Made by a program: the position numbers and the translations under genes. 64,000 nucleotides of DNA from Cryptomeria japonica (Eukaryota; Streptophyta; Pinopsida; Cupressales; Cupressaceae), in NCBI RefSeq assembly GCF_030272615.1, contig NC_081413.1, positions 445,758,538 to 445,822,537 on the forward strand, read 5' to 3'. Under the pieces are notes generated by a model, which was not told the DNA's origin, did not search any database, and saw only the letters and a program-made list of their open reading frames with translations. Positions 1-11,480 of this stretch are shown here, piece after piece (the first letter of the stretch is position 1; every line of letters starts with the position of its first letter).

Positions 1-390
1 GCACCTTTCACCTACCACTGCATGTTCACCACTTGGAGTCCATGTGACATCTCTGTCAGCATATAGATCAATTTATTGTGTCAATTCAAACTCAGTCACC
101 GACCAAACATGCTACCGGTATGCAGTAACCGTTTAACCTTCATATCATTCACTTCTCTATTTTTCCAATTAGAATATGTTATCTCAGACCACACTTACTG
201 GGTTTACTTTCTTACCGGTTAACAGACTTATCAGTTGACATCAACTTGCCAACAACCTCCAATGCTAGTAACAACATCTTGCATACCGATTGACATCCCA
301 TACCGGTTGACATCAACATGCCAACAACCTCTAATACTGGTAACAACATCTTGCATATCGGTTAACATCAATAACAATACAGTGCCAACA
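1..390 (-). mobile_element. copia-1 3' LTR, first part (runs off the left edge)
   Basis: Read on the minus strand, the segment begins TGTTGGCAC at 390, directly after a purine tract. It matches the first 270 bases of the LTR ending at 8,613: the stretch at 1-230 corresponds to 8,341-8,580 with scattered substitutions. It is therefore the start (U3) of the 3' LTR of the same minus-strand element. The rest of this LTR lies outside the window, so LTR identity and target-site duplication cannot be assessed. Confidence 0.7.
234..365. repeat. Tandem duplication inside the copia-1 3' LTR
   Basis: The motif GTTGACATCAAC followed by GCCAACAACCTC and GTAACAACATCTTGCAT occurs at 234 and again at 306, and a third partial start (GTTAACATCA) lies at 361. 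Spacings are 72 and 55 bases. The LTR copy at 8,341-8,613 has only a single GTTGACATCAATGAC, so the duplication is specific to this copy or was lost from the other. Confidence 0.75.
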
Positions 391-400
391 ATCTCCCCAT
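391..400 (-). other. Polypurine tract next to the copia-1 3' LTR
   Basis: On the minus strand the sequence reads ATGGGGAGAT directly before TGTTGGCAC. This is the expected position and composition of a copia plus-strand primer site. It supports placing the LTR boundary at 390. Confidence 0.6.
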
Positions 401-525
401 TTGGTATTAATGTCAACACACATATTATCGGGTTAACCTCCAGAACCCAATCTCACAATATGCACTATCTCCAACTGCAAATCTTTGACTACGTTCTTTC
501 TCCCCTTCTATAAACAATGACAAAG

Positions 526-538
526 GGCTCAGACACCA
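526..538 (-). other. tRNA-Met-type primer binding site-like motif
   Basis: On the minus strand this reads TGGTGTCTGAGCC, close to the usual plant copia primer site TGGTATCAGAGC. It lies just downstream, in element orientation, of the LTR-like block at 541-1,822. It is only about 130 bases from the polypurine tract at 391-400, so no coding region fits between them. Confidence 0.45.
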
Positions 539-540
539 AT

Positions 541-1822
541 TATTGGTAGGCCTGACAACTCTACCCTATTGGAAGCCCAATCGCAACTTTTGTAGATAGA
601 TGTAAAGTGGAAAATTGAACCCTAGTTACTCCCCACCTAGGAGAGAGAAAGGAAGTCACTAGGACAATTTTCACTTGTGAGAAACTTTACATTCAAAAGA
701 GGGGCTTGAATCCACTATATCCAAATCCAAGTGGAACAAGGATATGAATTCAAAGTGGACTGCAAGAATTGGAATGTGGTTTTCCCTCTTTTGCAAATAG
801 ATATGTTGATTTGTTGACTATGTAGAAAAGAGAGATAAAATGGATGCAATGAGAAGCTATCAGTTTGGGATTACGCTGTAATTTTGGATCTAAGATATTC
901 AAACTGATATGGATTTGCCCTACAAATTTGGAGAAAAGTCATCGGGACCATGCTGAAAGTGCACACAGTCCTCCAAAAAATCCATGTGTCGAAAAGGGTT
1001 TTTTCATCTCTATAGATGGAGTCCAAACCTGCAAGTATAGTTGTGCACCTGCAACCTACACATAGAAAAGAAGGGAAGAAGGGTTGTGGATAGGGGTTTT
1101 CCTCAATCAAACCCTGGTTGAGGAATCAACCTTGAAAGAAAGTAATTGTAAATGCTTAAATGTAAATGATAGAAATGTATACCTTGTAGATCTGCAATTG
1201 ATTGATGATGATTTCTTTGCTTCTTGAATGAAATCCAAACGTTGTATGCAATGGCATGTAACATGACAAAACCCTCACACACACACACATACTTGCAATT
1301 GAATATTGTAATGTTGCTCCAGTAGATGAATGAAGAAGGCACATGAAGAAGAAGAGTTGATGAAGACCTTTCACTTGAATTTCATATATTCATTATATTG
1401 TGTAATTCACCTATATGCAAATGAGAAGACTAAATCCCTTTTATACATGCCTCGGATAATTAATTCACCTCACCAAGGGCCAACATTGGCGAGGTTTTAA
1501 ATCCCAAAATGTAGATAGGGTCAGAGGGACCTATCTTGGGGGCACCCTAAGAGGAGAGGACAGGGGTGTCACGCCCCTATCCTGCTCTATCTTAGGGCTT
1601 GGACAAGGTCTTGAGGCAATCTCAAGACTGAAACAGGAGGAACTCGAGCTGAAGGTGTAGAGAGGGGTCTCAACTAGGAGATGAGATGCTATCACCTAGG
1701 TGAGGACCTAAAATGTGGTTGAAATTGCAGGGGTCGCAATTTCATGATGCTACAATAGATGAATTGAATAGACAACTTCTCAAAGCTTCAAACCAATTGG
1801 TACTACCATATAGACATCTAAT
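541..1822 (-). mobile_element. LTR-like block of a different family, embedded in copia-1
   Basis: This 1.28-kb non-coding block has a polypurine-like run (1,823-1,830) on its upstream side and a primer-binding-like motif (526-538) on its downstream side, in minus orientation. It shows no visible similarity to the LTR at 7,187-8,613. The short reading frames inside it (865-1,374) resemble no protein I recognise. It could be a middle LTR of a recombined tandem element or a nested fragment. Its exact ends are not certain. Confidence 0.4.
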
Positions 1823-1830
1823 CTCCCCCT
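1823..1830 (-). other. Polypurine tract downstream of the copia-1 RNase H
   Basis: On the minus strand AGGGGGAG occurs about 75 bases after the end of the RNase H reading frame at 1,906. That is the normal place for a copia polypurine tract. It precedes the LTR-like block at 541-1,822. Confidence 0.5.
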
Positions 1831-1905
1831 ATGTCCAGCATATGGTCCAAGAGTAAAATATGTATGGCTATGAACTCCCCTTGAACCACAAACCTCCATA
1901 CACAT

Positions 1906-2260
1906 TTAAGTGCATAAAGCTGGTGAGAAAAATCCTAACTTATGTCTTAGATATTCAAATGTGTTTACCGATAGAGGTTTTTTGAAGATATTAACACCTT
2001 GTTCACTTGTGGGAACATATTCAACCTTCACTTCTTTCTCTACAACCTTCTCTTTGAGAAAATGGTCTTTGATGGAATTGTGCTTTGTCCTTGAGTGCAT
2101 AACTAGATTCTTTGAGATGTTGATTGCACTTGAGTTATCACATCGGATTGAAATAGGGTCAGATATTTCTATCTGAATGTCCTTGAGGGTCTGCTTCATC
2201 CATAATACCTGAGAACAACATGTAGCAGCAACAATATATTATGCCTCAGTAGTAGATAAG
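1906..2260 (-). pseudogene. copia-1 RNase H domain
   Basis: This is the C-terminal RNase H part of a Ty1/copia polyprotein. The frame from 2,199 to 1,906 contains CDNSSAINISKN, the H-R-TKH-like segment SRTKHNSIKDHFLKEKV, and the terminal segment that usually reads VDIFTKPL (here VNIFKKPL), followed by YLRHKLG. These are the conserved blocks of copia RNase H. Upstream the frame is broken before the expected TAEAEY block near 2,235. The domain would remove the RNA strand during reverse transcription. It is decayed and not functional as read. Confidence 0.85.
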
Positions 2261-2429
2261 GAGACTGAATCCTGCTTCTTATTGTGCCATGAAACTAACT
2301 GGTCACCTAAAAGAATGTGCCACTGCTTGTACTTTTCTGGTCATCAATGCAGCCTACCCAATCAACATCAGTGTAGGCCTATAAAGTGAAATCTCCTTGC
2401 TTTGGATATTATAAGCCATAATTAAGTGT

Positions 2430-3560
2430 TCCTTGTAGGTCCCTGAAGATTCTTCTAACTGCATTCTCATGTGACTATTTAGGTGTAGCTTGAAATCTTG
2501 CCACCATACATACTGCATGCACTATATCTGGTCTTGAGGTAGTAAGGTATAACAAATTACCAATCATTGATCTATATAGGGTCTGATCCACTTCTAGTGA
2601 CTCATCAACCTTGCTCAACTTGCATCTGGTCACCATGGGGGTACTTACCGGTTTGTTGTCTTCCATCTCAAACTTCTTCAACATATCTCTGGCATACTTG
2701 GTTTGAGAGATAAATAATCCTTTATTTTGCTATGAAATTTGCAAACCAAGAAAATATGACAACTCTCCAAGCATTGGCATCTCAAACTCTGATTGCATTT
2801 GATCAGCAAAATCTTTACACAAGATATCCTTGTTGCCTCCAAATATTATATCATCCACATATACAACAAGAATAATCAAGTGATTTCCATCTTATTTGAT
2901 GTATAGATTACTATCTGCAGTTCCCTTTCTGAAACCTTGCTCCTTGAGATATTTATCCAATCTTAAATATCATGATCTTGGAGCCTGCTTTAAACCATAC
3001 AATGCTTTCTTCAATTGGCATACAAAATTTTCATCATCATGCAACAGAAAACCTTCTGGCTGTTCTATGTAGACTTCTTCTTCCAAATTGCCATTCAAGA
3101 AAGCATACTTAACATCCATTTAATATACCTTGTATCCTTTGAAGGAATATAATGCTAAGAACATTCTAATAGCCTCAAGTCTTGCAATTGGTGCAAATGT
3201 TTCTTCAAAATAAATTCCTTCTACTTAAGAAAACCCTTTGCACAATAACTTTGCTTTATGTCTTACAATCTTACCTTCTTCATTCATCTTGTTTTGGTAG
3301 ACCCATTTAGTACCAATGGCATTTTATCTGCTGGTCTAGGAACTAATTCCCAAGTCTTGTTATTTTCAATCTACTGTAGCTCTTCTTCCATAACATCCAT
3401 CCATTTGTCACTTTTTTTGGCATCATTGAATGTCTTGGGTTCCATTTTGGTCATGAGGCAGAAATTCACTTGTTCATTATTCTGGGCAAGTCTTCTTCTT
3501 GTCTATACACCATCACTTTTTTTTCCTATAATTTTCTCTTCCAGGTGATTTTTCTACACA
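2430..3560 (-). pseudogene. copia-1 reverse transcriptase (RVT_2)
   Basis: Minus-strand translation gives the copia RT blocks in order: [17 protein letters not shown] near 3,110, the catalytic VVYVDDIIFGG near 2,850, SEFEMPMLGELSYFLGL near 2,770, and YRSMIGNLLYLTTSRPDI near 2,540. Several in-frame TAG and TAA codons separate them. The longest open piece is 2,475-2,684. The product would copy element RNA to cDNA. The YVDD catalytic box is preserved although the frame is not. Confidence 0.85.
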
Positions 3561-3601
3561 TATTTGTTAGGGGTCTTTCTAGGTTCTTCTCCCAATTCAC
3601 T

Positions 3602-4600
3602 TTATGACTGAACTTCATCTTCATCATCACATGAATCATCATAGTGATTTACTTGTTCTTGTTTGCCTTTATGCAAATCTTCATCAATTCTTACATGAAC
3701 ACTTTCAATGACTCTTCTCAATCTTTTATTGTAGCATTTGTAGGCCTTGTTGTGGGTAGAGTAACCCGAGAAAATACCTTCATCACTCCTAGAATCAAAA
3801 CCACCTAAATTGTTTTCATCTCTCTTGATGGAGCATTTACTTCCAAACACTTTGAAATATTTAACTGATGGCTTCCGGTCATACCATAGTTCATAAGGTG
3901 TCATTCTCCTATTTGTTCTCAACTGAACCCAGTTCATCGTATATACAGTAGTATGAACTACTTCCTTCTAGTACAAATATGGTATGTTTTCTTCATTCAA
4001 CATTGTTCTCGCCATCTCCTTGGCAGTCTAGTTTTTCCTTTCTACAACACCATTTTGTTGTGTTGTTCTTGGGGTTTAATTGTATCTTTTAATTCCATGT
4101 CTCTCACAGTAGTCTACAAACACATTTGATGTGAACTCACTACCCTAGTCTGATCTTAGACACTTCATCTTGCATCCACTTTCCCTCTCAACCATATTCC
4201 GAAAGATATTAAACCTCTCATATGCTTGTGATTTGTCATGTAGAAAAGTGACCCATGTCATTCTTGAAAAATCATCAATAAACAACATGAAGTATCTTTC
4301 GTCGGCTAAAGCTCTTGTTTTGGTTGGACCACATAGATCTGTATGCACAATTTCTAAGGGCCTTGAGGTATTATGTTCTTTGATCTTGAAGGTTACCTTA
4401 GTCTGCTTGTCTCATAGACATTCATCACAAAAAATACTTGCCGGTTTGATAATTGGTGGTATATGTCTCACATAACCTTTCTTGGTCACCTTAACCAGAT
4501 TATCAAAATTTATATGGCCTAATCTTTTGTGCCACAGATAGCTCTCATCTACTTGTCCCATCAAGAATTGGGACTCAAAGCATTCCTTCAGATTGTACAC
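3602..4600 (-). pseudogene. copia-1 integrase (GAG-pre-integrase and rve core)
   Basis: The frame at 4,412-4,600 has the pre-integrase zinc segment (LWHKRLGHINFDNL ... CDECL). The frame at 4,145-4,348 carries the catalytic core start (HTDLCGPTKT, then FIDDFSRMTWVTFL). The frame at 3,602-3,937 has RRMTPYELWYDRKPSV and FGSKC, the usual C-terminal integrase blocks. Stops and frameshifts separate the three pieces. Integrase would insert the cDNA; this copy is inactivated. Confidence 0.85.
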
Positions 4601-4844
4601 ATTTTCATATTTCTAGTACTATCCTTCCTTATCTAACAACTGGTAGAGTTGAATGTGAATTTGTATCCTTTATCACACATCTGACTCACACTTAGGAGAT
4701 TATGCTTTAGTCCTTCAACATAGTATACATCACATGCTTTTAATTTTCCATCTATGTTCACAGTACCTTTTCATTTTATCTTGATGGAAGAATTGTCTCC
4801 GAACCTCACCAAACCTCCATTCCAATCATCAAACTTGATGAACT

Positions 4845-5853
4845 TATTTTTTTCTTCGGTCATGTGATTGGAACAACCACTATCAACTACCCATAAATTT
4901 CTTCTTTCTACATGTAGGGTAGTCTGGACAATCAGACTTGATTATGCTTTATTCTTATCCTTCTCAACCCAAACCGGGTTGGCTTCCTTCTTCTTGTGAG
5001 TTACATTTTTCTGCTCCGATTTTTCTTCCCATCTCTAATTTGGTACTGACTTCTTTTGCTTAGAAATCAAGAGTTTGCAATTCTTTGCAATGTGGCCAAC
5101 ATTTTGACAATGATAGCATTTCACATTGACATTGAAAGATGAACTTGAAAACCTATTGTAGGATACTAGCTGACTTCTCCTACATTCATAACTCTTATGA
5201 CCAAACTCATTACAATGATAACAAATAACATTCATCACTCAGAGTGCAGCAAACAAATTTCTACTTTCAAAACTAGTAGGGGGCTTATGCATCAAACTAC
5301 AATTAGAAATTCTATGACCAAACTTATTACACCGGTAACAATAGCCATGGAATTTGGGTACATACCAATCTTGTCACTTTGGACCGGCAAACCTTTGTCT
5401 CACTGGATGTTTTCCTCTCATGCTATTGACTTTAGTGAACCCTTCTTCATCAATCTTGAACTTGCCTTTATGGTTTGCATTCTGGTATGATGTGTGAGCC
5501 TTCTGGTTCTGAGTATTCCAGTTCACAGGTGGATTTCTTGTAGCTTCATCATAGGTCTTCTTCTTGATAGCTTTGTTGACAATAAAGGTTTGTTTTTCGT
5601 TACTTTCACTTGAAGAGGTAAACTGTATTTCCTTGTTGGATGTGTCTGTTCTATTTGAACTATGTCCCTCTTCAAATCCTAAACCTTTGGTATCTTTTGA
5701 GTGCTTCTGATAAGTCAATATCTTGTCGAAGGCTTTAGTGTTGCCCTCATACTTACTTCTCATCTTCAATTCACCTTTTCTCTTTTCAATCTCCTCTTTG
5801 AGCCTTACAATTTCTTCTCCCAGATTTTGATGCTCCTTCTCCTTCTTTATCAA
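4845..5853 (-). pseudogene. copia-1 extra zinc knuckles and aspartic protease
   Basis: The protease active-site block reads VVDSGCSNHMT on the minus strand near 4,850-4,890. Between it and gag, the frame at 5,035-5,238 has two CCHC knuckles (CYHCNEFGHKSYEC and CYHCQNVGHIAKNC), and another degenerate copy follows around 5,320-5,390. The frame at 5,374-5,853 is a charged, coiled-coil-like linker. This multi-knuckle arrangement between gag and protease is longer than the compact copia layout with a single knuckle. Confidence 0.75.
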
Positions 5854-5953
5854 ATCAAAGGATGTACTTCACATATCCTCTTGGCCTCTTCCAACTGGAG
5901 TTTCAAATCAGAAATTTTTTTCTTGGACTCATCTGGGATTGTCTCAAATGGTC

Positions 5954-7159
5954 TTATTCGTTAGCAACAACATACTTAACCTTCTTGAGTGCCCTTCTTG
6001 TTTTACTCAATTCCTCAAGAACAGTTATGATCTCACCTTCCAAGTCCACTTCAGCTTCAATGTCTTCATCTTCATTAGCTTCATCAACTGGTTCATCTAG
6101 TACCATAAAGAGATTGGTTTCTCTTTCATCCTCACAGGAGTCATTTTCTGAGGCACTTTCTTCATCTGTGGCATCATCTTCAAAAGTATACACGTTGTTC
6201 TACTTCTGGTAGATTCTTCTATCTTGTCGGTAGGCATTCTTCTTTTTATCCTTACTCGAAGGTCTGATGGTTCTTTGTTGCTCCTCTCTAGCATTCTCAC
6301 CATAGGGACATTTTGAAGCAAAGTGTCCTATTTTACCACAGTTAAAACACTTGAGAGGTAATCTTCCTTTGTACTTAATGGATCCTCTTTTAAGCTTCCT
6401 TACAAAGTTTGCTACCACTATGTCTGAGTCTTCACTAGATTCTCCATGAGTAATTTCTTCCTTACCCTTTTTGATGTACTTGAAAGCAACCTCTTTCTTT
6501 GAAGTTCCTTCACTGGTTGTTCTCATCTCATAAGCGGTTAGGGACCAAAATAACTCATCCATTGAAAAGGTTTTCATATCCTTGGCTTCTTCTATTGCAA
6601 AGACCTTTGTGTCATACTTATATGTGAGTGATATAAGTACCTTTTTGACAATGACTTCATCAGCTATATCCTCTCCAAGTCCTCTAATAGTGTTCACCAT
6701 TTCATCAATTCTTTGAAGATAGTCAACAATCTTCTCCTCATCTTTCATATTCAATCCTTCAAGCTGACGTCTTAGTGTTTTTAGTTTGGCCTCCTTGAGC
6801 TTGACATCTCCTTCAAACAATCTTTTCAACTTATCCCAAGTTTCCTTGGTGGATGAGCAGTGCATAACCCTAACAAACATTATTAGACAGTCCACTAGAA
6901 TAGCATGTTTGGCCTTGGCATTGTGTTCATACTCCTTCTTAGCATCTGGATCTATAGGAGTAGCATTAGAGACAGTATACCCATTGTTCACAAACATCCA
7001 AACATTAAAACCTAGTGAGGATAGATAGGCTTTCATTCTTCTGATGCAAAAGGCATAGTTGGTACCATCAAACATGGGAGCTTTGGAGGAGGATGATTCA
7101 TTCCTTGCAATTGTGTTCTTAAACCAAAATCTACCCAAGCTAGAGAAAGCTTTGACCAA
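5954..7159 (-). pseudogene. copia-1 Gag (UBN2-type with CCHC knuckle)
   Basis: The 319-residue frame from 7,159 to 6,200 starts just inside the primer binding site and encodes a retrotransposon Gag of the UBN2 class. It has FDGTNYAFCIRRMKAYL near the N-terminus, ETWDKLKRLFEGD, LKTLRRQLEGLNMKDEE in the middle, and the nucleic-acid binding knuckle CFNCGKIGHFASKC near residue 265. After a frame break it continues as an acidic segment (5,954-6,193). This is the longest open piece of copia-1. Gag would package element RNA. Confidence 0.85.
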
Positions 7160-7171
7160 CTAGGAACCTAA

Positions 7172-7184
7172 GGCTCCGATACCA
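7172..7184 (-). other. copia-1 primer binding site
   Basis: The minus strand reads TGGTATCGGAGCC, complementary to initiator tRNA-Met with a one-base change from TGGTATCAGAGCC. It lies between the end of the 5' LTR (ACA at about 7,187) and the Gag start at 7,159. Confidence 0.8.
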
Positions 7185-7186
7185 AT

Positions 7187-8613
7187 TGTAGAACACAAGA
7201 TCTCACTGAGAGAGGGGGGTGAATAACTGATTATAAACAATTTCAAACAATGTGTGCAACCCATAGGATAATGAAAGCACTAACAAGAAATCACACACAA
7301 GAGGTCATCACATAACACTGGATATACAAGGAAAACCCAATGTGAGAAAAGTTCGGTGAGAATTTATGTTGCATATCTACTGCTCCAATCTAGTCTCATA
7401 GTGAAATAATAATTTTACAATGTTTAGAGCACCAACCCCTAGAAATTTATGGGCACCTACCCAAAGGAGAACCAACCCCTACACTGAGCACCCACTCAGT
7501 ATAATACAATGAGATATAAGTCAATACAATGATAAACACTTGTTACAAATGAGTTTTGTAACCCCTGCAACCAATTCTCTCTGTCGGTTAAACTTTTTTT
7601 TGTCACACTGCTTCTCTTCTACTAGTCCTTTGTTCTTACTATCTGAATCCTCTACAACTCAGTTTCTACCTTGATGGATCTTCTCTAAAACTCACTCCAT
7701 TCTCCTTCAATCTCTGTTGCTATCTTACCAATTCAGACACTACTAGTTTAACAGGCTGTTATACTCTATAACAGTTTATCAGTTACCTTAAACCTTGTCG
7801 GTTAAACCTTCCTCACCAGTTCTTCAACTAACATTCAATCACTTCAAGATTATGCTATCAACACTCAGACTAACCAACTTGGTAGAATCACACTTCATCC
7901 AACATACTATCTCTTTTCTACCAATAGCTCAAGTCTTAGATCTACATATTTATATATATGCTTTCCAGCCAAAATAAAACTCAAACTTCACGTGCTTAGG
8001 GGTTTCTTCACCGACCTCAATCCATATCAAATCAGATCTCATCTTCTTGAATCAATGACCTGCAACAGTTCAACAAAAAAACTCTGTCCTCTTTATTCTT
8101 TCTATAAACGTTTACTATATTTAGCAAATTGGGCTATGTTCATCAGTCTTGATTTTGTCGATCACAATAAATGATTTGACTGTTTCTTTGTCCAAATCAA
8201 CAAGACGATCAACTATCCTACTTTGATCATAATATCAAAGAATAAAATCTCTTCCCTTTGATCTTCTTTGAGCCGCAATCCTTTGCAACCGATCCATGGT
8301 TTTTGCAGTCGACATTTAATATCGACCTAGTCGGCAACTACCTCGTTGATGCACCATTCATCTACCACTGCATGTTCGCCACCTGGAGTCCACATGACAT
8401 CTCTGTCGGCATCCAACTCACTTGATTATGTTGGTTCAAACTTTGTCACCGAAGAAACATGCTACTAGTATACACTAATTGGTTAACCTTCATATCGTGC
8501 ACTTCTTTGTTTTGTTGGTTAGAACATGCTATCTAGGACCACACTTACTAGGTTTACTTGCTTACCAGTTAATAGACTTACTGGTTGACATCAATGACAA
8601 TCAAATGCCAATA
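7187..8613 (-). mobile_element. copia-1 5' LTR
   Basis: The segment is bounded on the gag side by the primer binding site and ends near 8,613, where minus-strand ATTGGCATTTGA matches the first bases of the 3' LTR at 390. The length is about 1.43 kb. The part at 8,341-8,613 aligns with 1-390. The U5 end contains the GAACACAAGATCTCACTGAG-type run shared by many plant copia LTRs. Target-site duplication cannot be checked because the other end is outside the window. Confidence 0.75.
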
Positions 8614-8614
8614 A

Positions 8615-8992
8615 TTTTTCAATTCAGGCATTCCAATTATCTTTTGTAAAAGATTTTGTAAGGTAGTAAGCCTTCCGGGGTTGTTTCCCTTATTTATTTG
8701 ACAAGTGAGATCTAGGTAGTGTGCTTGAATGCATGTGCATTCCTGATGTAGTATTCTTATACTTCTAACAAATTATATTTATATTATGGATCTCATCCCC
8801 ACTGTGGTTTCTCCCTTAACCAGGTTTTCCAAGTACAAAATCTAGTGTTATGGTGTTGTTGTTGATTACTTTGTGTTTCTGCATCTTTCTTTTGTTCATT
8901 TGCATTAAGTGGCTAAAATAACAAGTTAACAAGGTTAAAAATTGTAGAACACTAATTCACCCCCACCTCTCAGTGTTCCTTGATTCCAACAT
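8615..8992 (+). mobile_element. Truncated plus-strand copia LTR (3' part)
   Basis: The segment ends GATTCCAACA at 8,992 and carries the end motif GAACACTAATTCACCCCCAC followed by CTCTCAGTGTTCCTTG. The same end motif appears in inverse orientation at 13,097-13,160. Its upstream half is cut off exactly where the copia-1 LTR begins, so copia-1 probably inserted into it. No primer binding site follows 8,992, consistent with a solo or broken LTR. Confidence 0.6.
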
Positions 8993-9289
8993 CCATTGCT
9001 TGTATTTTGAATTTTGTGCTTTCTGTTGTTGGTAATCTTGTTATAGAAGTATCAAAATTTTGGCATTCTGAGTTACCATGAACTTATCCCCGTAGAGTTA
9101 TTTGTCTTTCTTGAGATTTTTATTTTGATTTATATGATTGTTATGCATATCTTTTTGAATTGATCTGTGTAAGTCAAACCTTCTTTTGAGTTTCCTGAAC
9201 TCTATTTATGAATATTGCTTCGTTTTCCCATCAAAATTTTACTTTTGTTTGTGTGCACTATTTCTTTTTACATATGCACTATTTTATTT
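8993..9289. other. Non-coding AT-rich stretch
   Basis: The sequence is T-rich, with no frame resembling a known protein and no clear repeat boundaries. I see nothing further in it. Confidence 0.5.
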
Positions 9290-9560
9290 GTCATATATGC
9301 TAAAACACATCATGAATGCACTATCCTATGTAATAAATGTAGCGTTTCATGTTATAAATGTATTATTTCATGTTATAAATTTGTTGTTTCGTGTTATAGA
9401 TACATTACATCATGATATATGTGCTACATCGTATTTTACATGCACTACATTATGTTATATATGTTCTATTACGTGTTATATATGCATTATTCTATGATAT
9501 ATATGTGTAACTTTGCATTATATTCACTATTCTATGTTATATATGCATTTTTACATTTTT
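9290..9560. repeat. Degenerate 21-bp minisatellite
   Basis: Units of about 21 bases begin TGTTATAAATG or TGTTATATATG and recur roughly a dozen times with drift. Because 21 is a multiple of three, a long frame (9,186-9,497, plus) stays open and shows a 7-residue periodicity (SCYKCII, SCYKFVV, SCYRYIT). This frame is a by-product of the repeat, not a gene. Confidence 0.75.
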
Positions 9561-11409
9561 GAGTTATTTTTTAAATTTTTGCCGCTGAGTCAAACTAGAG
9601 ACTTGTTTTTGGAGTTGAGAATATTAGTAATGATTTTCCAAAATTCATTAATTGGACAATTGATGGATTTTTGTGATATTCTTGATGTTGCATAAGATAT
9701 GCTCTCTTAGAATTAGATTGTGCTTGGAAAATCGACTTATAGTAATGGTTCAGTTTGTAATATGGGAACCATTAGATTATATATTATAGATGGTTATGAG
9801 TTATATTTATGATCTATATTTGATCCTAGATCATAGGATCATACTAGGAGAAGTGGCTTCCAAGTGCGTGTCGAGGTAACTACCAAGAGGTTCCTTATAA
9901 GGATGCCTGGAGATTTAGACTGCTAGGAGATCTCATTGGAAGTTGATTTTTTTTAAATAAGTGATAACGTTAATTAATTTATTTAGCGGTTGGGTAGTTT
10001 TTACATTAACAAGATAGTAATATGTTTTGGTGCCTCACTCATGGCCTAGAGTGCTAGTTCGGGCTCAAGATGAGATTGGGAAGGCCTTGATGGCATGACT
10101 ATACTCCCTTGTCTTCATGAGAGGTTGAGTGGGTTCCGCATGGGTGTCACTTGGTTCCAGGGTCTAGAGAGACTATTAGGATAACCTTGATGACATCATG
10201 TGATGACACTTTCCCCTAAGTATGTCCACGCTCTCAACCTTGTTTTGTGGAAGTCTCTCATTGGTCACTAGTGTATTTTTGTATTTGAGCCGACATTTTG
10301 TGTTGAAAATCTTCGTTTATGTCATTTGTTGTGCTATGGGAGATAGGTGTCCGTCTAAGCTTAGTGTGTGTGGGGCCTTACATCATTCTCTGGGCATGGG
10401 GGTGGTTCCTTTTGGTTCCACATGGTTGGGTGGTTGATGCCTTTCTTCCATTGGGATATTTTCTTTGTGCTGGATGTTCGTAAGCATATTGGATATTTCT
10501 ATTTCTCTAGATCTTGTACTATGACGCAGTTGTATTTTATGATTACCTAATTGCAGTAGATGACGTATATTTGTCACAGGATCCCTATACATGCTGTAAT
10601 ATGTAAATTATTGATGACATATGCAATGCTGATAAGGAGACATGGATATACATTGTAAATGGACATTGATTATTAGTAGACAATGTATATTATCTTATTT
10701 GATATTGTAATTTAGTAATGACATTATGATACCCTAGGGAATATTGTTATATGATTATTTTACTTATGTAGTTTAGTTTACTTTATTCATTTTAAAATTG
10801 CATTTTTAATTTGGAATGAGTAATGTAATAATGCAATTAAATGAGTAGTTGTTACCTTTTTTAAAAAAATATCCATTTTTCCTAGATTATGTGTTAGTTT
10901 CTCTAGGGTAGTTTCATGGTGGGCATTACAAAACACATCAATCTCATGTTACCATATTAATGTATCTAACATAAACCTCTAATGAACTACATATGCATAT
11001 GGCCCCTGATTTTGCAAATACACATATACCACTACCCTAAACACAACTATGTGCTCCCAAGACCAAATCTGTAGGATTATGATACCACAACTGATCAAAT
11101 GAACACCCAAATAAACAAATATGTGCAGTTAATAATATAAGATTATAGAACACAAGGACCCAATGTATAGACCCAACTATCATCCTCATCTTTGCTAGTA
11201 CCCTAGCCGATCTGACTAGAAATCCATGATTTCATCATTACAAAACCAATGTGCCTATAATCAGGCTACATTTTACTATGCTAACTTGATTATACTCTCT
11301 CATCGTCACATCCCAACTAATCTCATATAGATCCTCAATCCCAAGATCCTCCATCTCACACCCATACAAGTGACACAATGCAACAATGCCTAAATGTCGA
11401 GCATACGTG

Positions 11410-11410
<1 letters not shown>
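9561..11410. other. Intergenic DNA without recognisable genes
   Basis: The segment holds only short chance frames (for example 10,222-10,437). I recognise no protein, RNA gene or element boundary in it. The slightly GC-richer part at 10,020-10,450 may be an old element fragment. Confidence 0.5.

Positions 11411-11478
<68 letters not shown>
11411..11478. repeat. (CT)34 microsatellite
   Basis: There is a perfect CT dinucleotide run of 68 bases. The poly-serine/leucine and poly-arginine/glutamate frames across it are artefacts. Confidence 0.98.

Positions 11479-11480
<2 letters not shown>

Noticed and set aside
9186-9497. Cys/Tyr-rich 103-residue frame
   Set aside because: It is a by-product of the 21-bp minisatellite, whose period is a multiple of three.
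9290-9560. CRISPR-like array
   Set aside because: Units are contiguous and degenerate, with no unique spacers, and the context is plant nuclear DNA.
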